From Planctomycetota bacterium (GTDB lineage Bacteria; Planctomycetota; Planctomycetia; Pirellulales; UBA1268), in assembly GCA_016872555.1 (NCBI GenBank), contig VGZO01000027.1:1-58241 (forward strand): a stretch of DNA of 58,241 nucleotides, read 5' to 3'. Below are positions 36,305 to 45,711 of the stretch, piece by piece. The notes under the pieces were generated by a model. It saw only the letters and a program-made list of their open reading frames with translations, did no database searches and was not told the DNA's origin. The translations under genes were made by a program, and so were the position numbers. Each line of letters begins with the position of its first letter. Position 1 is the stretch's first letter.

Positions 36305-39034
36305 TCAGCCGGTCGTCCGCATCCCCGCGGCGATCCCCTGGACGCACAGCCGGGGGAGGTCGCCGCCGTCGTCGCCATGGCCCGAGCGGCGGCGGCGGAG
36401 GAACTCGATCTGGATCAGGTTCAGGGGATCGATCGAGGGATTGCGCGACTCGATCGAACGCTGGAACCAGGGGGTGGTCGCCAGCAGCTCACCCCCGCCG
36501 ACGGTGTCGAGGATCGCCTGCCGCGTCCGGTCGCGCTCCGCGGCGATCCGCTGCCAGATCCGGCGTCGCGCGTCGTCGTCGGCGGCGAGCTCGGAGTAGC
36601 GCTGGGCGATGTACATGTCGGCTTTGGCCAGGGCGAGCGCCGCATTGTCGATCGTCGCCTGGAAGAAGGGCCATTGGCGGTACATGTCCTGGATCGCCTG
36701 CCAGGCATGGCGGTCGTCGTACTTGACCTCGACGAGTGCCGCGCCGAGCCCGTACCAGGCCGGGATCATGCACCGGCTCTGCGTCCAGGCGAACACCCAG
36801 GGGATCGCCCGGAGGTCGTCGAGCGAGCGGGCGCCGTCGGGGCCGCGCCGGCGCGACGGCCGTGATCCGATCGGCAGGGTCTCGATGTCGTCGATCGGTG
36901 TCGTGTCGGCGAAGTAGCCGATGAACCCCGGCTGGTCGACCAGTTCGCGGTAGACGGCGAACGACCGCTCCGCCAATCGCGACAGCAGCGCGGTCCATTC
37001 GGCCGCCGGCACCTGCCTCCGCGCGGTCGAGGCGATCAGCGTCGCCCACGACACCTGCTCGAGGTGGCGGACGGCGATTTGGACGTCGTCGTAGCGCTCG
37101 GCGAGCACCTCTCCCTGCTCGGTGAGCCGTAACGAGCCGTCGAGCGTCTCGGCGGGGAGCGAGAGGATCCCGCGGGCAGCCGGGCCGCCGCCACGGCCGA
37201 GCGAGCCGCCACGGCCGTGGAAGAAGGTCAGCGCGACGCCGCGGGCGGCGGCGACGGCGTGAAGCCGGCCCTGGGCGACCTGCAGCCCCTGGCAGGCGGC
37301 GAGGTACCCGCCGTCTTTCGTGCTGTCGGAGTAGCCGAGCATCACGATCTGTCGAGCGCCGCGGGCAGCGAGATGGGTGGCGTAGGCGGGCTCGTCGAGG
37401 ATCGCCGCGAGCGTGTCCTGGCTGGCCGACAGGTCGGCGATCTTCTCGAACAGCGGCACGATCGCCAGGTCGCGGGGGGCAGCCGGCTCCCCCCGCGCCT
37501 CGGCCCGCCGCCGGGCCCCGCGCCACAGCCAGAGCACCGCGAGGACGTCGGTCGGGTGCCGGGTGAGGCTCACGATCGCGGCGCCGACGCTTTCAGGCCC
37601 GAACCGCGTCACCGCGGCATGGAGCACGTCGAACAGCCGAAGGGTGTCGAGCGCGAGGGGCGAGAGGCCCGCCGTGGCGATCGGCGGCGTGGCGTCGATC
37701 GAGGCCACGATCCGGCGGCGGCGGTGGTCGGCGCCGACGGCCTTGGCGGGCTGGCCGGCAGCGGCGAGCAGCTCGTCCATGATCGACTCGTAGGCCCTGG
37801 CGTCCTGGCGGACGTCGAGGCTCGTCATGTGGAGCCCGAACGTGCGAACCAGGTCGAGCCACTGCCCCGCCGCCGTCTCCGTTCCTGGCGCGAGATCGGC
37901 GTGGAGCCCGGCCAGCAGCGCCTCGGCATCGGCCCGGAACTCCTCGGGCCGATATGCCCCCGCCGGCACGGGGCCGTCGAGCCCGACGTCGCGCGATCGC
38001 TCGAGCCGGTGGCGGATCACGCGCAGCCAGCGGCGGTAGATCTCGTGGGGGGCGATGGCGTCGAGCGCTGGCCCGAGGTCGGGCCACGCCCGCCGCGCTT
38101 CCTCGATCCGCCCCTCGAGACCGGCGGCGCCGTGCCCGGCGGCGGCCGACAGCGTCAGCTGGCCGTGAAGGCGGCGGCACCACGCCAGGTGGGCGTCGAT
38201 GGCCGCCGTCCGCAGGCGGAGCAGCGTCTCGCGCGTGACGTCGGCGGTGACGAACGGATTGCCGTCACGGTCGCCCCCCATCCAGGAGCCGAACGACAGG
38301 AACGGGGGAATCGTGAACGTCGTCCCCGGATAGCGCGCCGCCAGCCCGTGGCGCAGCGACGCATACACCGCCGGTACCGCCTCCCAGAGGCGCGGCATGA
38401 TCGACAGGCCCCGGTCGACCTCGTCGAGGACCGTGGGACGCGTGGGGCGGAGGAACTCGGTCTGCCAGAGGACGGCGAGCTCGTCCGCGAGGGCTCCGAC
38501 GATCGCCTCGCGCTCGCGCGCGAGGAGATCGCCGCCGTCGAGGCGCTCGAGGCACTGCCGCATCCGGCGGAGCTTGGCGCGGATCGAGCGCCGCTTCGCC
38601 TCGCTGGGATGCGCGGTGAACACCAGCTCGATGGCGAGGCCGTCGAGCGCCGCCTGGACCGCGGCGGCGGGCCAGCCGAGGTCGGCCAGCTCGGCGATCG
38701 CCGCGGGGAGCGACTCGGCCGGCGGGGCCGGAAAGCGCTGGCGTTCACGCTCGCGGAGGACGCGGACGCGCTGCCGGTCCTCGGCGATGTTCGTCAGGTC
38801 GAAGAGGATGCTCAGCGCCCGGGTCACGCACCGGGCCTCGGCCGGCGACAGCCCCTCGATGCAGGCGGCCAGTGCCGGCTCGGCACCGGGCCGGCCGAGG
38901 CGCCGGTCGTGCGCCAGCCCGCGGATCCGCTCGACGAGGTCGGCCGCCGCGCTGCCGGCGAGGGCGACGATCGTCCCCCGGAGCATGTCGGCGAGGAGAC
39001 GGACGTCGCGGTCGAGCGGTTCGTCGGCGGGCAT
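36305..39034 (-). CDS. ppc: phosphoenolpyruvate carboxylase
   Basis: 909 residues, full length. Signature blocks: VFTAHPSEAKRRSIRAKLRR (catalytic His), SWMGGDRDGNPFVT, MLGYSDSTKDGGYLAACQGL, FFHGRGGSLGRGGGP (mobile glycine loop), IPWVFAWTQSRCMIPAWYGL, and the C-terminal RNPSIDPLNLIQIE ending QGIAAGMRTTG. The enzyme makes oxaloacetate from phosphoenolpyruvate and bicarbonate to refill the TCA cycle. The usual HPT is HPS here, a mild change. ATG 39034 fits the family N-terminus. It lies 26 bp downstream of the desaturase gene on the same strand. Confidence 0.96.
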   Translation of the reverse strand: MPADEPLDRDVRLLADMLRGTIVALAGSAAADLVERIRGLAHDRRLGRPGAEPALAACIEGLSPAEARCVTRALSILFDLTNIAEDRQRVRVLRERERQRFPAPPAESLPAAIAELADLGWPAAAVQAALDGLAIELVFTAHPSEAKRRSIRAKLRRMRQCLERLDGGDLLAREREAIVGALADELAVLWQTEFLRPTRPTVLDEVDRGLSIMPRLWEAVPAVYASLRHGLAARYPGTTFTIPPFLSFGSWMGGDRDGNPFVTADVTRETLLRLRTAAIDAHLAWCRRLHGQLTLSAAAGHGAAGLEGRIEEARRAWPDLGPALDAIAPHEIYRRWLRVIRHRLERSRDVGLDGPVPAGAYRPEEFRADAEALLAGLHADLAPGTETAAGQWLDLVRTFGLHMTSLDVRQDARAYESIMDELLAAAGQPAKAVGADHRRRRIVASIDATPPIATAGLSPLALDTLRLFDVLHAAVTRFGPESVGAAIVSLTRHPTDVLAVLWLWRGARRRAEARGEPAAPRDLAIVPLFEKIADLSASQDTLAAILDEPAYATHLAARGARQIVMLGYSDSTKDGGYLAACQGLQVAQGRLHAVAAARGVALTFFHGRGGSLGRGGGPAARGILSLPAETLDGSLRLTEQGEVLAERYDDVQIAVRHLEQVSWATLIASTARRQVPAAEWTALLSRLAERSFAVYRELVDQPGFIGYFADTTPIDDIETLPIGSRPSRRRGPDGARSLDDLRAIPWVFAWTQSRCMIPAWYGLGAALVEVKYDDRHAWQAIQDMYRQWPFFQATIDNAALALAKADMYIAQRYSELAADDDARRRIWQRIAAERDRTRQAILDTVGGGELLATTPWFQRSIESRNPSIDPLNLIQIEFLRRRRSGHGDDGGDLPRLCVQGIAAGMRTTG

Positions 39035-39060
39035 GGCGTGGCGACGGGGCGATGGCCCGA

Positions 39061-40164
39061 TTACCCGGCCCGGACGGCGCCGCGCCCCCACACGGTCCGC
39101 CGCGCGACCGGCCACCAGCCGGGCTGGTCGAGACCGCGGTACGGGGAGTCGGCCGGCAGCGTGCGGATCAGGTGGGCGTGGGCAGCGGCGAGGTTGTGGT
39201 ACGGAAGCGACGGGAACAGATGGTGGAGGGCGTGGTAGCGGATCGAGAACGGGAAGAACAGCCAGGTGAGCGGATCGGTGGCCGGGAAGTTGCAGCTGTC
39301 GAGGATGTGCTGCTCGACGGGGGCCACCGACCCGTCGCCTTGGAAGTGATGGTCGGCCAGCTGCCGCATCTGGTTCATCACGAACGTCGCCAGGCCGAGC
39401 AGGTAGAGCAGGGGGATGCGGCTGGGGTGGGCGGCTCCGCTGCCGACGGCGACGAGGATCGCCGCGGCCCGCAGGAAGCAGAGCAGCTCGACGGCCGTGA
39501 TCGCGCGGCGGTCGAAGGCGTTGACGCGGCGGCGGTAGCGCGTGTTGAGCGTCAGCGAACTGGCCCGCTCGAGCACCAGCTTCCGGAGGCGCGGGTGGAG
39601 GAACGTCAGCGGGGCCAGCAGGAAGCGGAGGTAGACCAGCAACGGGAACACGAGCATGAACGCCCCGTAGCCGAGGGCACTGCGCCAGTCACCGCCGGTG
39701 AGGACGTTGGCGACGTACTCGGGATCCTCCGGTGTGCCGTACATCCGCAGGCTGTGATGGTCGCGGTGGTGCCGCGTGAAGAACGGTGACGGCGTGAACG
39801 TCATCACCCCGACGAGCAGGTTCCAGCAGACCTTGAAGGCGCGCATCTCGTGGTGGCCGAGATGGCAGACCTCGTGGATCAACGAGCCGAGGCGGTACAG
39901 CCAGAAGACGGCGATCGGGAACGCGACCAGCTGCGCCCAAGAGCCGAGCGGGGCCAGCAGGTAGATGGTCGCGGCCCCGTAGCCGCAGACGAGAGCGACG
40001 AGGAAATCGACCCAGTAACGCCAGGGATCGACGGCGAAATAATCCTCCGGGCCACCGCTCACGGCGCAGCGCGCGTCACGGATCCAGACGGCACCGTCGT
40101 GGCCACCTTCAGGGGCCGAGTGGGTGGCCGAACCGCGCGCGGTGTCGAGAATCTCGCTGGCCAT
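39061..40164 (-). CDS. membrane fatty-acid desaturase-family protein
   Basis: 367 residues. Two hydrophobic blocks (about 52-92 and 175-280) and the three histidine boxes of the membrane diiron desaturases/hydroxylases: HEVCH (97-101), HHRDHH (132-137) and HALHHLFP near residue 320, plus LADHHFQG just before it. It should introduce a double bond or hydroxyl group into a lipid acyl chain or carotenoid at the membrane. GGGAG lies seven bases before ATG 40164. It is downstream of pdxJ with a 190-bp gap and upstream of ppc. Confidence 0.85.
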   Translation of the reverse strand: MASEILDTARGSATHSAPEGGHDGAVWIRDARCAVSGGPEDYFAVDPWRYWVDFLVALVCGYGAATIYLLAPLGSWAQLVAFPIAVFWLYRLGSLIHEVCHLGHHEMRAFKVCWNLLVGVMTFTPSPFFTRHHRDHHSLRMYGTPEDPEYVANVLTGGDWRSALGYGAFMLVFPLLVYLRFLLAPLTFLHPRLRKLVLERASSLTLNTRYRRRVNAFDRRAITAVELLCFLRAAAILVAVGSGAAHPSRIPLLYLLGLATFVMNQMRQLADHHFQGDGSVAPVEQHILDSCNFPATDPLTWLFFPFSIRYHALHHLFPSLPYHNLAAAHAHLIRTLPADSPYRGLDQPGWWPVARRTVWGRGAVRAG

Positions 40165-40354
40165 CCGGCGTCTCCCTGCGGGACGACCCCGCTGGCCTGT
40201 CGATCGAGCGAGCACAGCCGGCGGCCGCGCCCCGGCCGCCAGACCGTTCCGGCAGGTGTCGCGATGACTCGGGCCCGAGGAGGGCACGACCGACGCCTCG
40301 GCGGCGGAGTAGACCAGAAACGACCTGCGAGGGCCAGGCGGGCCGTCGTCGCGC

Positions 40355-41071
40355 TCAGCCGGTGATCAGCGCCTTCATCTCGCGCACCGCCTGGGTGAAA
40401 CCGACGAGCACGGCGCGGGCCACGATCGAGTGGCCGATGTTGAGCTCGCCCATCCGGTCGATCCGCGCCACCGGCCCGACGTTGCGGTAGGTGAGCCCGT
40501 GCCCGGCGGCGAGCTCCATCCCAGCGCCGGTGACGAGCTTTCCGCCATGGGCCAGTTCGGTGAGCCGGGCCTCGCGCTCGGCGGCGGTCGGCGCGTCGGC
40601 GTAGCGGCCGGTGTGCAGTTCGACGGCGTCGGCGCCGAGCTCGGCCGCGACGTCGATGTGGCGCGGGTCGGCGTCGATGAACAGCGACACGCCGATGCCC
40701 GCGTCGCGGAGACGGGCGATGGCCGCGGCCGTCCCCGCGCGGTGGCCGACGACGTCGAGGCCCCCTTCGGTCGTCACTTCTTCGCGCCGCTCCGGCACGA
40801 GCGTCACGTGGTCGGGGCGGACGCGGCAGGCGATGGCGATCATGTCGGCCGCGATCGCCGCCTCGAGATTCAGCTTCACCTGGACGGTCCGTCGCAGGAC
40901 CTCCAGATCGCGATCCTGGATGTGGCGGCGGTCCTCGCGGAGGTGGACGGTGATCGTGTCGGCGCCGCCGAGCTCCGCCAGGGCTGCCGCCCAGACGGGA
41001 TCGGGCTCCACCGTCCGCCGCGCCTGGCGGATCGTGGCCACGTGATCGATGTTGACGCCCAGCGTGGCCAT
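40355..41071 (-). CDS. pdxJ: pyridoxine 5'-phosphate synthase
   Basis: 238 residues. The family opening [18 protein letters not shown], the phosphate loop and active-site pieces [39 protein letters not shown] and [11 protein letters not shown], and the C-terminal [16 protein letters not shown] are all present. PdxJ closes the pyridine ring from 1-deoxyxylulose 5-phosphate and 3-amino-2-oxopropyl phosphate in DXP-dependent vitamin B6 synthesis. ATG 41071 matches the family start; a TTG at 41089 would add six residues. An inverted repeat lies 30 bp upstream. Confidence 0.95.
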   Translation of the reverse strand: MATLGVNIDHVATIRQARRTVEPDPVWAAALAELGGADTITVHLREDRRHIQDRDLEVLRRTVQVKLNLEAAIAADMIAIACRVRPDHVTLVPERREEVTTEGGLDVVGHRAGTAAAIARLRDAGIGVSLFIDADPRHIDVAAELGADAVELHTGRYADAPTAAEREARLTELAHGGKLVTGAGMELAAGHGLTYRNVGPVARIDRMGELNIGHSIVARAVLVGFTQAVREMKALITG

Positions 41072-41100
41072 CGCGGCGGAAGACTCCAAAACCTGGAATG

Positions 41101-41122
41101 CCGTCCGGTCGCGACCGGACGG
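41101..41122. terminator. perfect 11+11-bp palindrome between degP-type gene and pdxJ
   Basis: Positions 41101-41111 are exactly complementary to 41112-41122 with no loop (the middle reads TCGCGA). It lies 66 bp after the protease gene's stop and 30 bp before the pdxJ start, both leftward. A GGTTTTGG stretch follows on the leftward strand but no pure T run. It is either a terminator hairpin or, because it is perfectly symmetric, a dimer-binding operator. Confidence 0.5.
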
Positions 41123-41187
41123 CAGGCGCGCCCCTTGCCGGCCCCGCGGCTGTGATGGCCAGCGGGGCCGGCGGAGGCAAACGGGGC

Positions 41188-42759
41188 TCAGCCGCCCTTC
41201 TTGAGGAGGATCACGGCGTTGCCGCGCGGCGTCCGCACCTGGAGCATCACGCCATCCTCGGGTGACACCCGCTCGATCGCCGCGGCGAAGTCCGCGGCAG
41301 TGGCGACAGGCACGCGCCCCACTTTGCGGATGAGCAGGCCGGGGACGAGCCCACTGTCGTCGGCGACCCCGTCGGGGGCGACCTTTTCGATGATCACACC
41401 GTCGAATCCCGCGAACGGATCCTCCCCCTCGCCGACGGCCGCCTCCTTGTCACGCACCGTGAGCCCGAACGCCTCCGACGTGAAGCTGTCCTCGCGCTCG
41501 AGGCGCCGGGGGCGCGGGTCGGGGCCGGCGGCGACCCGGTCGGGTAGCGGGGCGACCTTGATGTCGAGGTTCACCTTGCGGCCGTCACGGAGAACGGCGA
41601 GCGAATGGGACCGGCCGACCTCGGCCCGCTCGACGACCTCCTGGAGCGTCCGCGGACCGTCGACCGCGGCCCCGTCGAATCCCGTGATCACGTCGAGCTC
41701 CTCGACGCCGGCCCGCGCCGCAGGCGAATCGCGGATGACCTCCGTGACGAGCACGCCGCGGCGGTCCTTGACGCCGAGCTTGGCGGCCATCGGACCGTCG
41801 AGTGAGCCGATCGACACGCCGAGCCAGGCGCGTTCGACCTTACCGCGCGCGATCAGCTGATTGCTGACCCACTTGGCGAGGTTGACGGGAATGGCGAACC
41901 CGATGCCGTTGTAGGAGCCGGTGTTGGAGGCGATCGCGGTGTTGATCCCGACCACCTCGCCGGCGAGATTCACCAGCGGCCCGCCCGAGTTGCCGGGGTT
42001 GATGGCGGCATCGGTCTGGAGGAACTTCGCCCGGCGCACGTTGTCGAGCTCGCGCCCCTTGGCGCTGATGATCCCGGCGCTGACGGTTGTCTCGAGCTCG
42101 AACGGATTGCCGATCGCGATCACCCAGTCGCCGATGTCGAGATCGTCGGAGTTGCCGAGTTTCGCGACCGGAAGCGAATCGGCGTCGGCGAGGCGGATCA
42201 CCGCCAGGTCGCTGGCCGGATCGGTCTTGATCTCGGCCGCCTTGAACTCGCGTCCGTCGGACAATTCGACGGTGACGACGTCGGCACCCTCGACGACGTG
42301 ATTGTTGGTGAGCACGATCCCCTTCGAGTCGACGATCACACCGGAGCCGACGCCCGAACGGCCGCGGCCGCCGGGGCCCGGCATCGGACCGTCGGGGCCG
42401 AACTGGAAGCCCTCCGGGACGCCGTCACGGAAAAAGTCCTCGAACGGTGTGCCCTTGAACGGGTTCTCCTGGTTGTTCTGCTGATTGTCGCGCCGCTGGC
42501 CACCGCTGGGCTGGCGCCTGGCCTGGACCTCGCTGCGGACGACGACGACGCTCGGCGTCGCCCGCCCGGCGGCGTAGCGGAACGCCCGCGACAGGGCGTT
42601 GGCATGGGCCATCGCCTCGGCCGGAGGCTCGTCTGCCCGGAGGGCGGGGGTGGAGGAGCCGGCCGCCGCGGCGGCGGCGAGACCGAGGAGGAAAACCCGC
42701 TGCCACCGCGCGGCACGCCACCCGGCGACGGCGGCCCGAATCGAACCTGGCACGATCAT
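41188..42759 (-). CDS. DegP/HtrA-type serine protease with two PDZ domains
   Basis: 523 residues. Signal peptide (about 1-42). Chymotrypsin-like protease domain with the triad H154 (TNNHVVEG), D184 (DPASDLAV) and S258 (NPGNSGGP). PDZ1 (about 320-405) begins [13 protein letters not shown]2 (about 430-520) ends with [21 protein letters not shown] Gln/Asn- and Gly/Pro-rich insert (about 83-132) lies in the LA-loop position. It degrades or chaperones misfolded envelope proteins. ATG 42759 is preferred, eight bases after AGGAG; a GTG nine bases earlier overlaps the ribosome site. A 441-bp gap separates it from the divergent RNase III gene. Confidence 0.93.
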   Translation of the reverse strand: MIVPGSIRAAVAGWRAARWQRVFLLGLAAAAAAGSSTPALRADEPPAEAMAHANALSRAFRYAAGRATPSVVVVRSEVQARRQPSGGQRRDNQQNNQENPFKGTPFEDFFRDGVPEGFQFGPDGPMPGPGGRGRSGVGSGVIVDSKGIVLTNNHVVEGADVVTVELSDGREFKAAEIKTDPASDLAVIRLADADSLPVAKLGNSDDLDIGDWVIAIGNPFELETTVSAGIISAKGRELDNVRRAKFLQTDAAINPGNSGGPLVNLAGEVVGINTAIASNTGSYNGIGFAIPVNLAKWVSNQLIARGKVERAWLGVSIGSLDGPMAAKLGVKDRRGVLVTEVIRDSPAARAGVEELDVITGFDGAAVDGPRTLQEVVERAEVGRSHSLAVLRDGRKVNLDIKVAPLPDRVAAGPDPRPRRLEREDSFTSEAFGLTVRDKEAAVGEGEDPFAGFDGVIIEKVAPDGVADDSGLVPGLLIRKVGRVPVATAADFAAAIERVSPEDGVMLQVRTPRGNAVILLKKGG

Positions 42760-43200
42760 GAGTGACACTCCTGGTAACGACGTTGGTGTGAACCGTGCCC
42801 GCGACCATCTCCCGTCGCGTCACGGCGCTCCGCCGGGCGTGCGGTTCACGCTCACGGCGGCGGATTGTAGCCCAGCGGGCAGGTCGCGTCCGCTGCGAAG
42901 CGTCCGGATGGCGCACCGACCGATGGGCGCCACCGAGTGGATACGGGGCCGGTCGACGGTTGGTTCGGCCCGCATGGCGTCGGCCGGGAGTCGGACGGAA
43001 TAGCCAGTCCCCGGGGCGTGCGCCGGCTTTCCGCCGGGATGCCGGTTTGACAGGGATCCGCGATCGTTTTTAGTCTGGACGGTTTCGAAAAGGGTCGGCC
43101 CGGCCGGTAGACGGCGTCGATCCGCCCCCGCGTGTGACGCGATCGGCGCGGCGTCCGGCTACTGCGGCGTTCCTCCCGGGGGCCTGCCAGGGTTTCGTGC
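42760..43200. other. 441-bp divergent gap, no gene
   Basis: No credible coding region is seen on either strand. It holds the promoters of the leftward protease and of the RNase III gene (candidate at 43047-43076). Confidence 0.6.
43047..43076 (+). promoter_or_regulatory. candidate sigma-70-type promoter of rnc
   Basis: A perfect TTGACA (43047-43052), an 18-base spacer and TAGTCT (43071-43076). The start codon follows 124 bases later, leaving a long leader. RNase III often cleaves its own leader in other bacteria; whether this one folds suitably was not established. Confidence 0.5.
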
Positions 43201-43956
43201 ATGGCCAAGCGGGCGCGGGGCGAGACGGCGGCAGTCCTCGACGTCGTCGAGTGCGAACGGCGGATCGGTCATGCATTCGCCGATCGTGCCCTGCTCCGGG
43301 CAGCGCTGACGCATGCGTCCGGTGCCCAGCACCGGCTGGCGAGCAACGAGCGGCTCGAGTTTCTCGGTGACTCGATCCTCGGCTTCATCGTCTGCGAATA
43401 CCTGTACCGTGCCTTCCCGGATTCGCTCGAGGGTGATCTGACGCGGATCAAGTCGGTGGTCGTGAGCCGGGAGACGTGTGCCCGGATCACACGGCAGCTC
43501 GGTTTGACCGATTTCCTGATCGTCGGCAAGGGGCTGGTGGCGAACCAGGAGGTGCCGCTGTCGGTGCTCTCCGACTTGTTCGAGTCGGTCGTCGCCGCGG
43601 TGTATCTCGATGCCGGGTTGGAGCCGGTGCGCGACCTCGTCACCCGGCTCCTCGAACCGGAAATTCTCAAGGTCGCCAGCGGCGAAGAGGGGTCGAATCA
43701 CAAGTCGGTCCTCCAGCAGGTCGCGCAGCGTGACTACGGCGTCACGCCCACCTACGAGGTCGTCGAGGAGACCGGCCCCGATCACAGCAAGAGCTTCCAG
43801 GTGTCGGCCCAGATCGGTGCCCGCCGCTACGCCCCGGCCTGGGGTCGTAACAAGAAGGAAGCCGAGCAACGGGCCGCTTCCAACGCCCTGGCGCAGCTGC
43901 GTGGGGTCACCGTGGGTGACGATCCCGATCCGGCGCCGCTCGCGCCCGTCGAGTAA
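43201..43956 (+). CDS. rnc: ribonuclease III
   Basis: 251 residues. The RNase III signature NERLEFLGDSILGF lies at 49-62 with the metal-binding Glu and Asp, and the second acidic set is in LSDLFESVVAAVYLDAG. A double-stranded RNA-binding domain follows (about 165-235): NHKSVLQQVAQRDYG, SFQVSAQIGARRYA and the basic helix GRNKKEAEQRAASNALAQL. It processes rRNA precursors and structured mRNAs in the cytoplasm. The ATG at 43201 has no strong ribosome site. Confidence 0.95.
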   Translation: MAKRARGETAAVLDVVECERRIGHAFADRALLRAALTHASGAQHRLASNERLEFLGDSILGFIVCEYLYRAFPDSLEGDLTRIKSVVVSRETCARITRQLGLTDFLIVGKGLVANQEVPLSVLSDLFESVVAAVYLDAGLEPVRDLVTRLLEPEILKVASGEEGSNHKSVLQQVAQRDYGVTPTYEVVEETGPDHSKSFQVSAQIGARRYAPAWGRNKKEAEQRAASNALAQLRGVTVGDDPDPAPLAPVE

Positions 43957-44073
43957 AGCCATGCGGCGCCGCTGACGGGTTTCTGCACGCGGTGTGAACG
44001 TCGTGATAATGTCGGGGCTCCATGGCAGCCCGGGGAAACATCCCCTGAGGCGAGGGTCGGTGTTGCCGGTCGG

Positions 44074-44101
44074 TTGACCGATGACCCGTGTGAACTATCA
44101 T
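44074..44101 (+). promoter_or_regulatory. candidate promoter of the small basic protein gene
   Basis: TTGACC (44074-44079), a 16-base spacer and TATCAT (44096-44101), 79 bases before the ATG at 44181. A second, weaker GATAAT lies at 44005. Confidence 0.45.
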
Positions 44102-44180
44102 CTGGCTTGGCCGGTCGTCACTTCCGGCACGAGCTGCTGGTTTCGAAGTCTGTCACATCCCCCGGAGTCCCGTGAATTCC

Positions 44181-44525
44181 ATGGCTGAAAAGAAAGACAT
44201 CAACAAGTCCGAGGAGATCCGCCGCGTCGCCAACGAGCTCAAGGCGAAGGGGCAGAAGATCTCGCCGAAGGCGATCATCGACTTGCTCAAGAAGCAGGGG
44301 ATCACGGTTTCCTCGCCGCAGTGCTCGATGGTCCTGAAGCGGGCCGGCTTCAAGCGCCGGGCGCGAAAGGCCCGGGCGACGGGGCCGAAGCCGGCGGCTG
44401 GCCGTGCGGCCGCCAAGTCGGCGATCAGCATCGAGGATCTGATCGCGGCCAAGAAGGTGGTGGAGCAGTTCGGCAGTGCCGAACGGGCGATCGACGCTCT
44501 CCGGGCCCTCGCCCGCCTGTCGTGA
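44181..44525 (+). CDS. small basic protein, possible nucleoid or RNA-associated, planctomycete type
   Basis: 114 residues. The N-terminal half (NKSEEIRRVANELKAKGQKI, SPKAIIDLLKKQGITVSSPQ, CSMVLKRAGFKRR) is a compact helical domain similar in rhythm to small planctomycete proteins with a K-S-x-x-I-R start. A Lys/Arg/Ala-rich linker (about 59-80) and a C-terminal helix (IEDLIAAKKVVEQFGSAERA) follow. Basic charge suggests nucleic-acid binding (inference). A GTG nine bases upstream (44172) is better placed after GGAG and would add three residues. The gene ends before a long bidirectional hairpin. Confidence 0.75.
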   Translation: MAEKKDINKSEEIRRVANELKAKGQKISPKAIIDLLKKQGITVSSPQCSMVLKRAGFKRRARKARATGPKPAAGRAAAKSAISIEDLIAAKKVVEQFGSAERAIDALRALARLS

Positions 44526-44547
44526 CCGCTCTCGGTCGTCGAGCCTC

Positions 44548-44584
44548 GCAATGGCCGGTGATCCCCGTGATCTCCGGCCATTGC
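44548..44584. terminator. bidirectional 11-bp hairpin between convergent genes
   Basis: GCAATGGCCGG (44548-44558) pairs exactly with CCGGCCATTGC (44574-44584) around a 15-base loop that itself contains GATC repeats. It lies in the 92-bp gap between converging genes ending at 44525 and 44618. No T run on either side. Confidence 0.6.
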
Positions 44585-44617
44585 AGGGCGACGCGTGATG
44601 GAGTCGATCGCAACGCG

Positions 44618-45628
44618 CTACTTCATGCGCACGAGCTTCATGATCCGCCCCGACACGTTCCAGTCCTGGACGTACAGGTTTCCCTCGGCGTCCCATGCGG
44701 AGCCATGGGTGCCGCTGAAAATTCCCTCGCGCCACTGGTCCCGGGGCACGTTGAAATTGGCACGGGTCGCGGGGTCGGGATTGTGTCCGAGTACGGCCAT
44801 GATCGTGTTGCTCCGGTCGAGGATCACCAGCCGGCCGTGAAGATCGGGAACGGCGACGTAGTCTCCCTGGACGCGTGCCGATGTCGGCATCCCCAGGCCC
44901 GTCACCACCTCTTCGATGAAGTTCCCGTCGAGGTCGTAGTGGACCAGCCGTCCCTTGGGCTCGTGGTTGCGGTCGCAGACCAACAGCCGGGGCGGATCGT
45001 AGCGCGGGTCGAGCGTCATCCCGTGGGCGGTGTTGAACTCCTTCAGTCCGTTCCCCTTGACGCCGAAGTGGGCGAGGTATTTTCCGGTCCGATCGAACTT
45101 GAACACGTGATTCGAGGCATAGCCGTCGGCGAGAAAGATCGCCCCGTCGGGGGCGACGGTGATCGCCGTCGGCGCCCACTTCGTGAGGCCCAGCCCCGAC
45201 TCGGCCGGGATCCCGAGACGGAGCACGACCTCGCCGCTGACCGCATCGACCTTGATCCCCTCGCCGGCAACGTTCCGCGCACCGTAGAGGAAGTCGCGGT
45301 CCCCGTCCGCTTCGATTTTCAGGTCATGGACGTTGGAGTAGGCATCGCCGAGGAATCGGCGGACGACTTTCCCGTCGGGTGAGAAGCCGAACAGGCCGAG
45401 GCTCGAACTGGTCCAGATCGTGCCGTCGCGGCCGATCGCGACGCCGCCATGGGTCGAGCCGAGGACCGACTTGCCGTCGTCGCCGAGCCCCCAGCCGGGC
45501 ACGGTGTCGAACGTCATCGTCCCGCAGCCCATCCGCACCGGCTCGGCGGCACGGACCGGGTTGGCGGCGGCGGAGAGCAATGCGGCGAGGATGCACAGCT
45601 CTGCGACGAAGGGGCGGATGGCTTCCAT
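44618..45628 (-). CDS. exported NHL/6-bladed beta-propeller protein
   Basis: 336 residues with a signal peptide (about 8-28, ILAALLSAAANPVRAAEP). Repeats of the NHL type run through the mature part: GVAIGRDGTIWTSSS, FGFSPDGKVVRRF, AITVAPDGAIFLADGYASN, VFKFDRTGKYLAHFG, GMTLDPRYDPPRLLVCDR, and a final DAEGNLYVQDWNVSGRI. Such propellers bind ligands or act as lactonase-like enzymes; no catalytic set was recognised. GGAGG lies six bases before ATG 45628. Confidence 0.82.
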   Translation of the reverse strand: MEAIRPFVAELCILAALLSAAANPVRAAEPVRMGCGTMTFDTVPGWGLGDDGKSVLGSTHGGVAIGRDGTIWTSSSLGLFGFSPDGKVVRRFLGDAYSNVHDLKIEADGDRDFLYGARNVAGEGIKVDAVSGEVVLRLGIPAESGLGLTKWAPTAITVAPDGAIFLADGYASNHVFKFDRTGKYLAHFGVKGNGLKEFNTAHGMTLDPRYDPPRLLVCDRNHEPKGRLVHYDLDGNFIEEVVTGLGMPTSARVQGDYVAVPDLHGRLVILDRSNTIMAVLGHNPDPATRANFNVPRDQWREGIFSGTHGSAWDAEGNLYVQDWNVSGRIMKLVRMK

Positions 45629-45711
45629 GACGATCCTCCAGGGGGACGAGGGTACGGGAGTCGGTCGACGGTGGACGGCGGCCCGGGGGCGGTCAACGCC
45701 GGTTGCATGCC

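Noticed and set aside
42795-43208. Short frames in the gap between the protease and rnc
   Set aside because: Arg/Pro-rich composition on both strands, no ribosome sites, no family; the gap looks regulatory.
44321-45382. Long rightward frame opposite the NHL propeller
   Set aside because: Antisense shadow; the leftward gene has a signal peptide and clear repeats.
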